Assembly (NCBI RefSeq): GCF_001187785.1
Contig: NZ_CP012154.1
Location: 3,218,501-3,282,500 of the forward strand
Source: Wenzhouxiangella marina
Lineage (GTDB): Bacteria > Pseudomonadota > Gammaproteobacteria > Xanthomonadales > Wenzhouxiangellaceae
Direction of reading: 5' to 3'
Length of the DNA: 64,000 bases
Shown here: positions 56,101 to 64,000 of the stretch, in pieces
Position numbering within the stretch: position 1 is the first letter of the stretch
Layout of the letters: each line of letters opens with the position of its first letter
Made by a program: the position numbers and the translations under genes
Notes under the pieces: model-generated
Seen by the model: only the letters and a program-made list of their open reading frames with translations
What the model was told of the DNA's origin: nothing
The model's database searches: none

Positions 56101-57021
56101 ACCCGGGCTCGCCTGGCCGGGCGGATGGAGTCCGGCGAGGGCGCGCTGGATCTGACGGGTGAACTCAGGGGCGAAGCGGGCCAGTGGGCCTGGTCCCTCA
56201 ACGGCCAGGGTCAGCGATTCCAGGTCGCCTCGGCCGAGTGGCTGGAACTGAGCATCAGCCCGGACCTCACCCTGAGTGGCAGGGGTTCCGATCTCTCCAT
56301 CGATGGCCAGGTCGACATCGATCGGCTGCTGGCCGGGCTGCCGCCCGGGCGAGAATCACGGATCACGGCCTCGGAGGATGTCATCGTGCTCGGCCAGACC
56401 GACCCGGAAGCCAGGGCGTCCGGTCTGGTCATGAGCGGCCGACTCGGCATCGATCTGGGCGAAGATGCGCGGCTGAACGCTGCCGGCCTCGAGACACGCC
56501 TGACCGGCGAGGTGGAACTGCTCTGGGACGAGGCCGCCGCCCTGCCCCGCGCCCGCGGCATCATCCGTCTGCCCGAGGGCAGCTTCGAAGCCTACGGCCA
56601 GAACCTCGAGATCGAGGACGGCGAAATCATCCTCAGCAACCAGCCCATCACCAACCCACGCCTGGACATCGCCGCCGTCCGGGAGATCTTCGGCGACCCC
56701 CAGGTGGAGCAGGCCGGCGTGAGCATCCGCGGCCCGGCCCAGTCCCCGGACATCAAGCTGTTCACCGAGCCGCCGACCAGCGAAGAGAAGGCCCTGGCCT
56801 ATGTCGTCACCGGCGCCGACTTCGACCACGCGGGCGGCCAGGGCGCGGTCAACGTAGGCCTCTACCTGCTACCGCGCCTGTTCGTCAGCTATGGCATCGG
56901 CCTGTTCGAAAGCGGCAACGTGCTCTCCGGCCGCTACGAGCTGTCCCGGCGCTGGGGCGTGCGCGTGGTCAGCGGCCAGCGCGACACCGGCGTGGATCTC
57001 AGCTACGCGATCGATCGCTGA
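53125..57021 (+). CDS. tamB: Translocation and assembly module subunit TamB (AsmA-like)
   Basis: 1298 residues, normal for the family. One N-terminal membrane helix (LALGLLLGLSLILLAASGGLYW), then a very long beta-taco/bridge-like domain rich in repeated short strands, and the C-terminal DUF490 domain (NPRLDIAAVREIFGDPQVE, IRGPAQSPDIKLFTEPP, EEKALAYVVTGADF, YELSRRWGVRVVSGQRDTGVDLSY). It bridges the inner membrane and TamA at the outer membrane and is linked with phospholipid transport. It overlaps tamA in ATGA. Confidence 0.95.
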   Translation: MTAKRDTAKPAASQSGRPRRRWPRRLALGLLLGLSLILLAASGGLYWLTRTEAGARFALGQAQGAVPGLAWAGAEGNLRDGLRLTGFVFEQAGTRVAAGQVVLAARLRLFGGMQLRIEGLTVSDLDIELPPPDEQDEPPSPIELPDLSSPIPVIVESIRIQNAALRAHGDTDALLRLDTLELAGEYFDELRIERFTAELLEGTIGLRGQAELAPPHRLGLQLDAEARLPEQPAHRLGLRIDGPLDRLRFDLTSEGPLSLSGPIEVRGLPGLPSASLELVGHLGDWPGLAYSVPELALSASGSMGDWQARLDTRIEGPELPDNRIAIDARGDATEARLDALRVETLDGLILASGRIGWIDALSAELTVTLDQLDFSSRYPELPAQARLNGALSLSLADQAIRLDSLALQAPPTTLSVLGSGRYDPASDDLALDLIWQDFNWPPVSNGEPALISSERGEARLSGRLSDWRAELEALLQLPDQPQASIEARLQGDLDSAVVETLDFDAAGAGRARLDGAFSWQDGLRGQAAAQLIDLDPSEFIQQLPGRVSGRFDLTLASAEDFTLAIEELGGTLRGQALSGEGRIRWRAQAPQAGRLTLALGENDIELDSADGERWAFTARGNALGQLWPGLSGVLEASGEILPATGELSLNGRVRDGGLHDVTLRELDLDAELRWQAPTHANVRLVLQDLDLNPWERIEQLELNLNGRCRAHRFDLGFSAQRASLDLAGQGQWPECFRGGQRWDAAIERLFIGDTLAGDWQLDQVLRLVMENRIVDIEPACLAAAGPEPGQLCLESARLAPTGEASRARIRLAEVPLDLLLLPLDPTVSLSSQLAGELEAGWTLGAGLDRLGGQLNVDAGVITPLGAEAALLSIDGARLDLQPSNGGVLARFETRFEGQSQLNATIGIDDLRDPGQSTLNGELALELPDIGVFNRALSEFDELHGRLEGRMALRGRLAAPELDGQARLIDGAVRHAPLGLDVRNIELNIDGSQTRARLAGRMESGEGALDLTGELRGEAGQWAWSLNGQGQRFQVASAEWLELSISPDLTLSGRGSDLSIDGQVDIDRLLAGLPPGRESRITASEDVIVLGQTDPEARASGLVMSGRLGIDLGEDARLNAAGLETRLTGEVELLWDEAAALPRARGIIRLPEGSFEAYGQNLEIEDGEIILSNQPITNPRLDIAAVREIFGDPQVEQAGVSIRGPAQSPDIKLFTEPPTSEEKALAYVVTGADFDHAGGQGAVNVGLYLLPRLFVSYGIGLFESGNVLSGRYELSRRWGVRVVSGQRDTGVDLSYAIDR

Positions 57022-57024
57022 GCC

Positions 57025-57927
57025 ATGGGCGGACGCTTCGCTACTCTGGTCCGATCCAGCCGGCCGCCCTTCCTGATCCTGGCGCTGCTGGTGGTCGCCC
57101 TGGCGATCGCCTCGGCGCTCTGGCAGGGCGCCGAAGCCGAAGCCGGCCTGTGGCTGACGATGCTGCTGGTGGCCGTGGCCGGCCACGTCAGTGCCAATGC
57201 CTTCAACGAGTACTTCGACTATCGATCCGGACTGGACGAACAAACCACGCCGACGCCCTTCAGCGGTGGCAGCGGGGCGCTGCCGGAGCGACCGGAATTC
57301 GCCTCCGCGGTCCTGGCCCTGGCCTGGCTCAGCCTGCTCCTGACCGCAGCGCTCGGCTTCTGGCTGGCGATCAGCCGGGCACCGACACTGCTCCTGCTGG
57401 GCGCCCTCGGACTGGTGCTGGTCTACGGCTACACCCGCTGGTTTCATCGTTCGGCCTTGCTCTGTTACCTGGCGCCCGGCCTCGGCTTCGGTGGCGTGAT
57501 CTATCTCGGCAGCGCCTTCCTGCTCAACGGCAGTCTGACCCGCCTCGATCTTCTCCTGAGCCTGGTCATCGGCCTGCTGGCGAGCAATCTGCTGCTGCTC
57601 AATCAGTTCCCCGATATGGAACCCGATCGGCGGATCGGTCGGCGGCATTTTCCGATCGTGCTGGGCCGGCCGAAGAGCGCGAGACTCCATGCGGCCGGAC
57701 AGGTTCTGGCCCTGCTGTTGCTGATCGCCGCCCTCGTGACCCGCTGGCTCCCGGCACCGGCGGCGCTCGGCCTGCTGCCCTTCGCGCTGCTGCCGGCCCT
57801 GATCCGTCGCAGCCACCGCCATGCCGACGACGTACCGGGCCTGCTGCCGGCACTGGCCTGGAACGTGATGCTGACGCTGGCCGTGCCCGCGCTGCTGGCC
57901 ATCGGCCTGCTGCTTGGCAGAAGCTGA
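57025..57927 (+). CDS. UbiA-family prenyltransferase
   Basis: 300 residues, about nine membrane helices. The two Asp-rich motifs are FNEYFDYRSGLDE (about 63-75) and NQFPDMEPDRRIGRR (about 193-207). They bind the Mg-diphosphate of a polyprenyl substrate. The family joins prenyl chains to aromatic rings (MenA, UbiA, chlorophyll-like pathways). The NQFPD form resembles MenA-like proteins, but the aromatic substrate is unclear. It begins 4 bp after tamB stops, so it is co-transcribed with tamA-tamB. Confidence 0.85.
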   Translation: MGGRFATLVRSSRPPFLILALLVVALAIASALWQGAEAEAGLWLTMLLVAVAGHVSANAFNEYFDYRSGLDEQTTPTPFSGGSGALPERPEFASAVLALAWLSLLLTAALGFWLAISRAPTLLLLGALGLVLVYGYTRWFHRSALLCYLAPGLGFGGVIYLGSAFLLNGSLTRLDLLLSLVIGLLASNLLLLNQFPDMEPDRRIGRRHFPIVLGRPKSARLHAAGQVLALLLLIAALVTRWLPAPAALGLLPFALLPALIRRSHRHADDVPGLLPALAWNVMLTLAVPALLAIGLLLGRS

Positions 57928-58039
57928 GTCGCGGTACGGTCACGGGACTGCTGTCGTAGAACTGGCGGCTCGCTGTCGTGGTCTTCCTCGACCCGGCGCG
58001 CTAACTTGTCCCGAAACCCCACTCAGGAAGCGCAATCCC

Positions 58040-58582
58040 ATGAAACTCGACGCGAAGCGGATTCGACAATTGCGCAGCGATCGTCAATGGACCCAGGAAC
58101 AGCTGGCCGAGGTCTGCGGCCTGAACCTGCGAACGATCCAGCGCGTCGAGCGACAGGGCCAGGGCTCCGGAGAAACCCTGCGCGCCCTGGCTTCGGTGTT
58201 CGAAGTCCCCGCCGAATCACTGATCGCCACCACGGATTCCGACGCCTCGATGCCCCTGCGGATACTTGCGCGCGGGTTCGAGCGCTACCACGACTTCGAG
58301 GGTCGGGATCCACGGTCGGACTACTGGTGGTTCTTCGGGCTGCTGATCCTCGGGCTGGCAATCTGCCAGCTGATCCACCCGGTGGTGCTCGCCCTGGCCT
58401 CGCTCATCACCCTGCTCCCGCTGCTGGCCGCGGGTAGTCGGCGCCTGCGCGATGCGGGACACAGCCCATGGTGGCAGCTGTTCTTCCTGGTGCCCTTCGG
58501 CTTCGTGCCCGTGCTGATCCTGATGGCCCTGCCCTCGGCCGCGGCTCCGGAAACCGAGCAGACCTCGGAGCAGGCCGGCTGA
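58040..58582 (+). CDS. XRE-type HTH fused to a DUF805 membrane domain
   Basis: 180 residues. The N-terminal 65 residues are a Cro/C1 helix-turn-helix (RIRQLRSDRQWTQEQLAEVCGLNLRTIQRVE). A linker leads to DUF805 with two to three membrane helices and the signature SRRLRDAGHSPWWQLFFLVPF. It is expected to be a membrane-anchored regulator binding DNA from the inner membrane. The start at 58040 is preferred, as the longer frame upstream is not HTH-like. Its target is unknown. Confidence 0.85.
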   Translation: MKLDAKRIRQLRSDRQWTQEQLAEVCGLNLRTIQRVERQGQGSGETLRALASVFEVPAESLIATTDSDASMPLRILARGFERYHDFEGRDPRSDYWWFFGLLILGLAICQLIHPVVLALASLITLLPLLAAGSRRLRDAGHSPWWQLFFLVPFGFVPVLILMALPSAAAPETEQTSEQAG

Positions 58583-58670
58583 GGCCGGACCCTGGCCTCG
58601 GCACGACGCCGCCAACCACCTCCCGGTGACATTCGATATCCTTGCCCGAAGACTCTCGGAGGATGTCGCG

Positions 58671-59138
58671 ATGCAAGAACCTCGCTGCCTGCAGGAAACC
58701 TACGCCCCGCACAACGCCTGCTTCGGCTGCGGGCCATCGAACGAAAAGGGGCTGCGCATCCGCTCCTTCGTCCAGGGTGACAAGGTGGTGGCCGACTGGA
58801 CGCCCGAGCCCCATCACGAGGCCTTCCCCGGGGTGCTCAACGGCGGCATCATCGGCTCCCTGCTGGACTGCCACTGCAACTGGACCGCGGCCTGGCACCT
58901 GATGGACTCGCAGGGCCTGGAACGTCCGCCCTGCACGGTGACGATGGAGTACACCATCAAGCTGCGCCGCCCCACCCCCACCGACGGCCCACTGCATCTG
59001 GAAGCCTGGGTGGTGGAATCGGACGGCAAGGTGGTGACCGTCGAAGGCCAGCTGTTCGCCGGCGACAAGCTCTGTGACCACTGTGTCGGCAAGTTCGTGG
59101 CCGTCGAGCCCGGCCACCCTGCCTACCACCGCTGGTAG
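58671..59138 (+). CDS. PaaI-type hotdog thioesterase
   Basis: 155 residues from the ATG at 58671 (GGAGG lies 8 nt upstream). The hotdog core is VLNGGIIGSLLDCHCNWTAA, with the NGG..GxxxD region of acyl-CoA thioesterases, and the strand YTIKLRRPTPTDGPL. Four cysteines at the N-terminus and in the helix (HNACFGCG, DCHC) are unusual for the family and may bind metal. It probably hydrolyses an acyl- or aryl-CoA. Substrate unknown. Confidence 0.85.
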   Translation: MQEPRCLQETYAPHNACFGCGPSNEKGLRIRSFVQGDKVVADWTPEPHHEAFPGVLNGGIIGSLLDCHCNWTAAWHLMDSQGLERPPCTVTMEYTIKLRRPTPTDGPLHLEAWVVESDGKVVTVEGQLFAGDKLCDHCVGKFVAVEPGHPAYHRW

Positions 59139-59179
59139 GCAGGACGAGGACGAGCGGAACCGCTCTGCGCCGAGCGCGC

Positions 59180-61747
59180 CTAGTCGAAGCGGTCGCGGAA
59201 CAGGCCGTCGCCATTGATCGGTGCGTACAGCCGACCCGCCGCCGATTCGGGGAACAGCAGGGGCGTACCATCGGGCAGGCTGGCGGCGGCCTCCAGTTCG
59301 ATCCAGGCGGCATTCGGATCGGCGCAGCCCTGTAGATCCACTACCGAGGTCTCGCCGACGGCCAGGGCGAACTCGACATCCACCCCATCGCTACCACTCG
59401 CGGGCGTGCAGCTGCCGGCCGGTGCCATACAGGTCCAGCTCACCGGCGCGAGCAGCCCCCTCGGCACCGGCGCCTGCAGGCGCACCTGGGCAGCCACATC
59501 GGTCCCACGATGGTTCACCAGGATTTCGAACCGGACCGGGTTGCAGCCGCCGGCCGGCACCGAGCCGGCACCTCGCTCCTCGATCTGGGCCGGAGCGATG
59601 AGGATCTCGAGATCCACCCCGCTGGCATCGACCACCCGGATCACGACGCTGGCCGACTGAGCCTCGCCACGTTCTTCCACCGGCAGGCTGGTCGCGGTCA
59701 CCTGACATTCGCCCGCGGCCAGCCCCGTCACCTGGTTGCCGGTCAGCTGGCAGAACGAGGCGCCTTCGCTCAAGGCCAGCTCGTAACTGCCGCTGCCGCC
59801 GCTGACGCTGAGGGTGCTCGACTGGGCCGTCAGGATCGTCGCCGGCTGGGCGCTGATCAGCAGCGGCGCCTCGACGGTCTGGATCACGCTCGACGAGACG
59901 CTGGCCGCGTACAGGGCATCCCCCGCATAGCTCGCCGTCAGGCTCCGCTGGCCGGCGGTCCGGAGCACCAGGGCGCAGGACCCACTGCCCTGATCCGGCG
60001 TACTCAGGGTGAACTGGCACTGATCGACGCCGTCGCTGACGACCACCTCACCCGTGGGCACCGGCGGCGGGTCACCGGCCAGCCCGCCGGACGCCGCGCG
60101 CAGCGGCTCGGCGACCGTGAAGCCGACCTGCACCGGCTGGCCGACCAGGGACGGGTTCGGAGAGGTCGAAATGATCTGGGTGATCGTCGGTGCCGGCAGC
60201 ACCTCGAGGGCCACGGCCGCGGACAGGTCGTTGCTGAAGGTGTTCTGAGGCTGATAGAGCGCGTCCAGGTTCCAGGTTCTCGCGACAGGAAAGGAGCGCG
60301 TACAGCTGGCCTGACCCGATCCATTGACGGGCAGACCGACGCAGAGGAAGCCGCCGGAGTCGGCATCACGAATCGTGACGAAGCCGTTCTGCACCGTCTG
60401 GCTGGCGCTGCTGACCTGGGCCGTGATCGTGACCGACTGACCCACATCGGCCGGCGACGGGCTGATCGACACGATCTCGCTCCGGGCATTCACTCGCCAG
60501 TCGAAGACATGGCTGGAACCGCGGTTCTGGTCGTCGTTGTAGGAGCCGATCAGAATGTGATCGCCGCTGATGTCGATCTGCCCCCGGTTCTGCAGTGGAG
60601 GATCGAGCTCGAAGACATCGAAGCTGGGTGTCGAATCATCGAGCAGGGCCACGAAGGCCCAGGGGCCGCTGCTACGGTCGAACACCTGGGTCGGATCACC
60701 GCCATTGTTGCCCGGATCGCTGATGATCCGATCGCCACTGATGCGGACCTGCTGGCCGATCACCGTGTTCGCCGTCGAATTGATCAGGCGCGCCTGCAGC
60801 TGCCAACTCGATCCATCGTGCCGGTAGACATAGATCAGACCGCTGCCTGCCGTCGTGCCGGCCGTCGACTGGGTGCTGCCAATCACCAGATCGTCGCCGT
60901 CCATGTCCAGGGAGCGTCCGAAACGACCGAGGTTCAGGCCGCCACCATTGAAGCTGCTGGGCAGCAGCTTCTGGGTCTCGACCCAGCTCGACCCGTTGTA
61001 CTCGAAGGCCCAGGCCGCCCCCGCGAAGTTGCCGGCGGCTTCGTGCCCGGCCCCGCCCATGACCAGGCGATCGGGACCCAGGGCCAGGGACCAGTCCTGA
61101 CCGATCACGTCATCGGCCGTGGCGTCGCCGGGAATCAGGGTCTGTTCATGGGTCCAGCTGGAAAGCCCCTGGCGACGGTAGACGTGAACTCGCCCGGTGA
61201 AACTGTCCGTGGCGAAATCGGCCACGGCAATCCGATCGCCGTGAACGGCCACCGACGAGCCGAAGGACACCGCTTCGGCCAACACCGGCGGCAGGATCTG
61301 GAAGGTCTCCCAGTTGCCATCGAAGTGCTCGAAGACGTAGATCCCGCCGACGACATCGCCGCCCACCGCCGTGCTCGTCGCGCTGGCCACGGCGATCGGG
61401 TAGTCCAGGGCGACATCGCGTCCCAGGCTGTCGCCGGCGCTCAGACCGTTGGGAACCACCAGGCCTCGATCGACCCAGGCATTGCCGACCCGCTGGAAGA
61501 AATTGACCGCCCCGGTATTGTTGCCCAGGCCCGTATTTCGGCCCGGTGCACCGATCGCCGCCCAGTCACCGTCGATGGCGCCGCCCTGGCCGAACAGGTC
61601 GTCGGGCGCTTCACCCTGAATGGTCAGACGCGCCTCACCCCACCAGAGGCTCTCGGGCGTGGTGCCGCCCAGCGCCGGACCGAACGGCAGGCAGAGCCCG
61701 CCCCCCACCGCCATGCTCAGGGCGATACGACGAAGCCAGATACACAT
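59180..61747 (-). CDS. Large secreted FG-GAP/Ig-like repeat protein with C-terminal FRDRFD motif
   Basis: 855 residues from the ATG at 61747, preceded by AAAGAGGGA; signal peptide to about ALGGT. The N-terminal half has FG-GAP-like repeats (DLFGQGGAIDGDWAAIGAPG, VAVHGDRIAVADF) and is likely a beta-propeller. The second half has two Ig-like domains of the Big_3-like kind (SVTITAQVSSASQT, TASYAGDALYAASVSS), then SGSYELALS and a DUF11-like region (SVDLEILIAPAQIEERGAG). It ends GLFRDRFD, the shared tag. It is a probable surface or extracellular protein; ligand unknown. Confidence 0.83.
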   Translation of the reverse strand: MCIWLRRIALSMAVGGGLCLPFGPALGGTTPESLWWGEARLTIQGEAPDDLFGQGGAIDGDWAAIGAPGRNTGLGNNTGAVNFFQRVGNAWVDRGLVVPNGLSAGDSLGRDVALDYPIAVASATSTAVGGDVVGGIYVFEHFDGNWETFQILPPVLAEAVSFGSSVAVHGDRIAVADFATDSFTGRVHVYRRQGLSSWTHEQTLIPGDATADDVIGQDWSLALGPDRLVMGGAGHEAAGNFAGAAWAFEYNGSSWVETQKLLPSSFNGGGLNLGRFGRSLDMDGDDLVIGSTQSTAGTTAGSGLIYVYRHDGSSWQLQARLINSTANTVIGQQVRISGDRIISDPGNNGGDPTQVFDRSSGPWAFVALLDDSTPSFDVFELDPPLQNRGQIDISGDHILIGSYNDDQNRGSSHVFDWRVNARSEIVSISPSPADVGQSVTITAQVSSASQTVQNGFVTIRDADSGGFLCVGLPVNGSGQASCTRSFPVARTWNLDALYQPQNTFSNDLSAAVALEVLPAPTITQIISTSPNPSLVGQPVQVGFTVAEPLRAASGGLAGDPPPVPTGEVVVSDGVDQCQFTLSTPDQGSGSCALVLRTAGQRSLTASYAGDALYAASVSSSVIQTVEAPLLISAQPATILTAQSSTLSVSGGSGSYELALSEGASFCQLTGNQVTGLAAGECQVTATSLPVEERGEAQSASVVIRVVDASGVDLEILIAPAQIEERGAGSVPAGGCNPVRFEILVNHRGTDVAAQVRLQAPVPRGLLAPVSWTCMAPAGSCTPASGSDGVDVEFALAVGETSVVDLQGCADPNAAWIELEAAASLPDGTPLLFPESAAGRLYAPINGDGLFRDRFD

Positions 61748-61891
61748 GGGCCGTCCCTCTTTGCGTTGATCTCTCACCGAACAACGCTATTCGGGCAGAA
61801 AGGGGCTCAATTTCGGATTCGCGATGCTTCCGACAGCGGCCTCGCTGCAAGCGCATCCGCCATGCCCCTGCGTGAGAAACGTGCTCGGGGC

Positions 61892-62482
61892 TCAGTAGTC
61901 GAGGCGATCGAACTCGCGGATATTGACCAGCATCTCGTGGGCGCTGTGCTCGAGGCTCTCGCGATCCCTGGCTTCGGACAGGCGACGGATGCTGTCGACG
62001 ATGGCAATCCACCAGTTCATGTGCGTGGCCGACAGCTGGGCAGCCACCGCCACCAGATCGCGGGTCAGGGCCAGGGTCTCCTCGCCCTCGCGACGCAGGG
62101 CGATCAGGCTGTCCAGATCCGGGTGCTTCTTCGCCAGCTGTTCGATCATCCGATCGATGACCTTGGGATCGGTTTCCAGCTCGCGCGAGGCGGCCGGTTC
62201 GCCGTTGGGCTCGAGGAAAGCGATGTCGAGGCAGCTCAGCAGATCACGAAAGGAACCGCGCAGGCTCAGCCACAGCTCGCGGCGGCGCGCCTGCTCGCGT
62301 GAGTGCTGGATCAGGGTCAACAGGCCGATCAGGATGAAGCCCTCGATGCAGAAGGAGATCAGCTCGGGGACCAGGTCGTCATGGAAGGGACCGCTGAGAT
62401 CCGGATTGATCAGCAGCATCCACAGCCCGATGCCGCAGATGCCGAAGATCAGCATCGGCGCGACGAGGAGCAGGCGGTTCAT
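61892..62482 (-). CDS. Membrane protein with two transmembrane helices, unknown function
   Basis: 196 residues. Two membrane helices (VAPMLIFGICGIGLWMLLIN and ELISFCIEGFILIGLLTLIQ), then a long, helical cytoplasmic domain. It is the third gene of an overlapping operon: its ATG overlaps the preceding gene by four bases (ATGA). The helical domain has no recognised family. It may act as an adaptor or sensor with the neighbour at 62479-63051 (inference from coupling). Confidence 0.8.
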   Translation of the reverse strand: MNRLLLVAPMLIFGICGIGLWMLLINPDLSGPFHDDLVPELISFCIEGFILIGLLTLIQHSREQARRRELWLSLRGSFRDLLSCLDIAFLEPNGEPAASRELETDPKVIDRMIEQLAKKHPDLDSLIALRREGEETLALTRDLVAVAAQLSATHMNWWIAIVDSIRRLSEARDRESLEHSAHEMLVNIREFDRLDY

Positions 62483-63051
62483 TTCCCGTCCTCCGTCGAA
62501 GCGTCCTCGTCGACCACATAGGCCCGAACCACGCGGGCGATCCGCTCGGCTTCGGACCGGGTCAGGTCGATCGGAATGCCCGCCACGTGGACGGTCAGGT
62601 CCGGGCGCAGTGCGATCGGGACCACCGCCGCGGGCGCTTCCCGAATCTCCATGCTGGTCCGTTCCGCCTCGGCCTGTTCCTGGCTGATCGCCGAACGCCC
62701 GTCCGGGCGCCGGGGCACGGCTCGCGCCTTGTCCCCGCCCACGGTCTTGAAGCTGGCCGGGTGTTCGTTCCACCCGAGAAAGTCTTCCAGGGCGGACTTG
62801 AAGCGCTCGACGTAGAGCGCCAGGGCCTCGACGCGGATGCTCGAGCCCTCGAGCTTGTGGAAACGCGACGCGAGTTGGTCCACGTCGAGACAGCGCAGGT
62901 CGCGCCGCTCCTCGTCGCTCATCTCCGATTGAAGCTGTTCGATGGCATTGCGCCGACTGCGCGCCACCGCCGGGTTGATCATGCCTTCCATGCCGGCCTG
63001 CTTGAGAAACTTCAGCAGGGCATCGACCGTGTAGGAGCCGTCGGGCATCAT
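62479..63051 (-). CDS. Cytoplasmic protein of unknown function, operon partner of tag
   Basis: 190 residues. No signal or membrane segment. N-terminal helical part (MMPDGSYTVDALLKFLKQAGMEGMINPAVARSR is the start region), with a middle FLGWNEHPASFKTVGG stretch and a C-terminal TVHVAGIPIDLTRSEAERIAR. I recognise no family. It overlaps tag upstream and the membrane protein downstream by four bases each, so the three are translationally coupled. Confidence 0.75.
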   Translation of the reverse strand: MMPDGSYTVDALLKFLKQAGMEGMINPAVARSRRNAIEQLQSEMSDEERRDLRCLDVDQLASRFHKLEGSSIRVEALALYVERFKSALEDFLGWNEHPASFKTVGGDKARAVPRRPDGRSAISQEQAEAERTSMEIREAPAAVVPIALRPDLTVHVAGIPIDLTRSEAERIARVVRAYVVDEDASTEDGK

Positions 63052-63632
63052 TGACTCGTTTCCTCTTGTAGCTCGGCCCAGCGCGGGCAGCTGACCAGGT
63101 GGTCGTTGACCAGACCGGTGGCCTGCATGAAAGCGTACACGATGGTCGGACCGACGAAGCGGAAGCCGAGTTTCTTCAGCTGCTTCGACATCGCCTCCGA
63201 CAGGGGGGTCGAGGCTGGAACCTCGCCCATCGTCGCAAAGCGATTGATGATTGGCCGGCCATCCACCCAGCCCCAGATCCAGTCATTGAAGCTGCCGTGT
63301 TCTTCCTGCAGTTCGAGAAAGGCGCGGGCGTTGCTGACCGCCGAGCTGATCTTCAGGCGGTTGCGCACGATGCCGGGGTCGGTCAGCAGACGGGCCTCGT
63401 CCTGCGCGTCGAAGCGCGCCACGGCCTCGGGATCGAAATCGGCGAAAGCCTGGCGATAGGCCTCGCGCTTGCGCAGCACGGTGATCCAGCTCAGCCCCGC
63501 CTGGGCCCCTTCGAGCAGCAGGAATTCGAACCAGGTCCGATCGTCCTGCACCGGCACGCCCCATTCGGTGTCGTGGTAGTGCTGGTAGAGCGGATCATCG
63601 CCACACCAGGGGCAGCGGCCTGTGTCCATCAA
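63048..63632 (-). CDS. tag: DNA-3-methyladenine glycosylase I
   Basis: 194 residues. Removes 3-methyladenine from DNA in base excision repair. The zinc site uses CPWCG near the N-terminus and the histidine of YHDTEWG; the C-terminal SCP of HLVSCPRWAEL completes the usual pair. Other blocks are LLLEGAQAGLSWITVLRKRE and FRFVGPTIVYAFMQATGLVNDH. It is the first gene of a three-gene operon and divergent from the lipoprotein on the right. Confidence 0.95.
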   Translation of the reverse strand: MMDTGRCPWCGDDPLYQHYHDTEWGVPVQDDRTWFEFLLLEGAQAGLSWITVLRKREAYRQAFADFDPEAVARFDAQDEARLLTDPGIVRNRLKISSAVSNARAFLELQEEHGSFNDWIWGWVDGRPIINRFATMGEVPASTPLSEAMSKQLKKLGFRFVGPTIVYAFMQATGLVNDHLVSCPRWAELQEETSQ

Positions 63633-63681
63633 TCGAATCCTTTACCCTGAGGGGACAATCACCACGCATGGTAGCCCAGGC

Positions 63682-64000
63682 ATGAATCCAGCGGGACCCG
63701 CCCTGTTGTCCCTGGCCAGCGCACTGCTGCTGGTCGGCTGCGGCGGCCAGGTCACCGACCGCATGGACACCCGTCCGGCCGCCGCCGAACAGGAGGAACG
63801 CATCATGAGCACGACGCAGACCCGGCTTTCCCTCGAGCAAGCCGTCGAAGCGGCTCGCCGCGATCTCGCGCAGCAACGCCAGGTCGACCAGGACGCGATC
63901 GAGGTCGTCCGCGCCGAGGCCGTGACCTGGGGCGATGGTTCGATGGGCTGCCCGGAACCGGGCATGTTCTACACCCAGGCGCTCGTGCCCGGCTACTACA
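63682..64000 (+). CDS. Lipoprotein of unknown function, C-terminal part cut by window edge
   Basis: Open frame from the ATG at 63682 to the window end. A lipoprotein signal peptide ends LLLVGC (cysteine at residue 20). The mature part has a helical stretch and then GDGSMGCPEPGMFYTQALVPGYY, a block known from small periplasmic lipoproteins of unknown role in Proteobacteria. The C-terminus is not visible. Confidence 0.75.
   Translation, partial: MNPAGPALLSLASALLLVGCGGQVTDRMDTRPAAAEQEERIMSTTQTRLSLEQAVEAARRDLAQQRQVDQDAIEVVRAEAVTWGDGSMGCPEPGMFYTQALVPGYY

Noticed and set aside
59510-62302. Long plus-strand open frame (about 930 codons) over the FG-GAP/Ig protein
   Set aside because: Antisense to a clear secreted protein with signal peptide and repeats. 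The translation has no recognisable domain and begins inside the other gene.

Overview
The window is 64 kb of a GC-rich gammaproteobacterial chromosome. The gene content (pilT-pilU, yggS-proC-yggT, tamA-tamB, comM, ubiK, an OsmC-YcaO fusion and many secreted proteins with Ig-like, LVIVD, FG-GAP and beta-helix architecture) fits the Xanthomonadales/Wenzhouxiangella side of the class. That placement is inference from gene style, not a database match.

Left part (1-20 kb): accessory and envelope genes on both strands. They include an LVIVD-repeat secreted protein whose stop codon lies in the CTAG target duplication of a 406-bp MITE, a HAD phosphatase whose 5' end is partly duplicated 3.4 kb upstream, an AraC regulator beside a serine hydrolase, a GIY-YIG protein and an acyltransferase. 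Also here are an OsmC-YcaO fusion with an SCP2-like secreted protein, a secreted S1 protease, three small exported thioredoxin-like paralogues (one without the CXXC cysteines) and two large secreted proteins.

Middle (19.7-26.3 kb): a mobile-DNA zone. It holds a recent tandem duplication of a REP-associated tyrosine transposase (RAYT) with its flanks, an array of REP-like sequences around a GGGTGTCCC core, remnants of IS110 and IS3 transposases, and an AT-richer pair of tandem paralogous secreted proteins of unknown function. The zone ends at a 3' half-tRNA (CAU anticodon) that abuts and overlaps the pgk stop codon. It looks like an island scar.

Core metabolism (26.3-31.9 kb): tkt, gap and pgk on the minus strand, separated by repeat-rich intergenic DNA and a strong terminator. 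From 32 to 41 kb: an outer-membrane-like protein, small envelope proteins, a PhoP/OmpR-type two-component system with a structured leader, the twitching ATPases pilU and pilT, and yggS-proC-yggT. A block of four long tandem repeats separates yggT from a DUF4426 gene and sufT.

Right part (43-64 kb): a secreted protein, an M1-family lipoprotein aminopeptidase, PII (glnK/glnB), ubiK, a periplasmic-sensing GGDEF-EAL protein, comM, tamA-tamB, a UbiA-type prenyltransferase, an HTH-DUF805 protein, a thioesterase, a large FG-GAP/Ig secreted protein, a tightly overlapping tag-unknown-unknown operon and a partial lipoprotein.

A recurring theme is a short C-terminal (I/L)FxDRF(E/D) motif on four secreted proteins, which also appears just after the signal peptide of the two island paralogues. 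With the degenerate thioredoxin paralogue, the RAYT/REP system and the half-tRNA scar, this is the most interesting material here.
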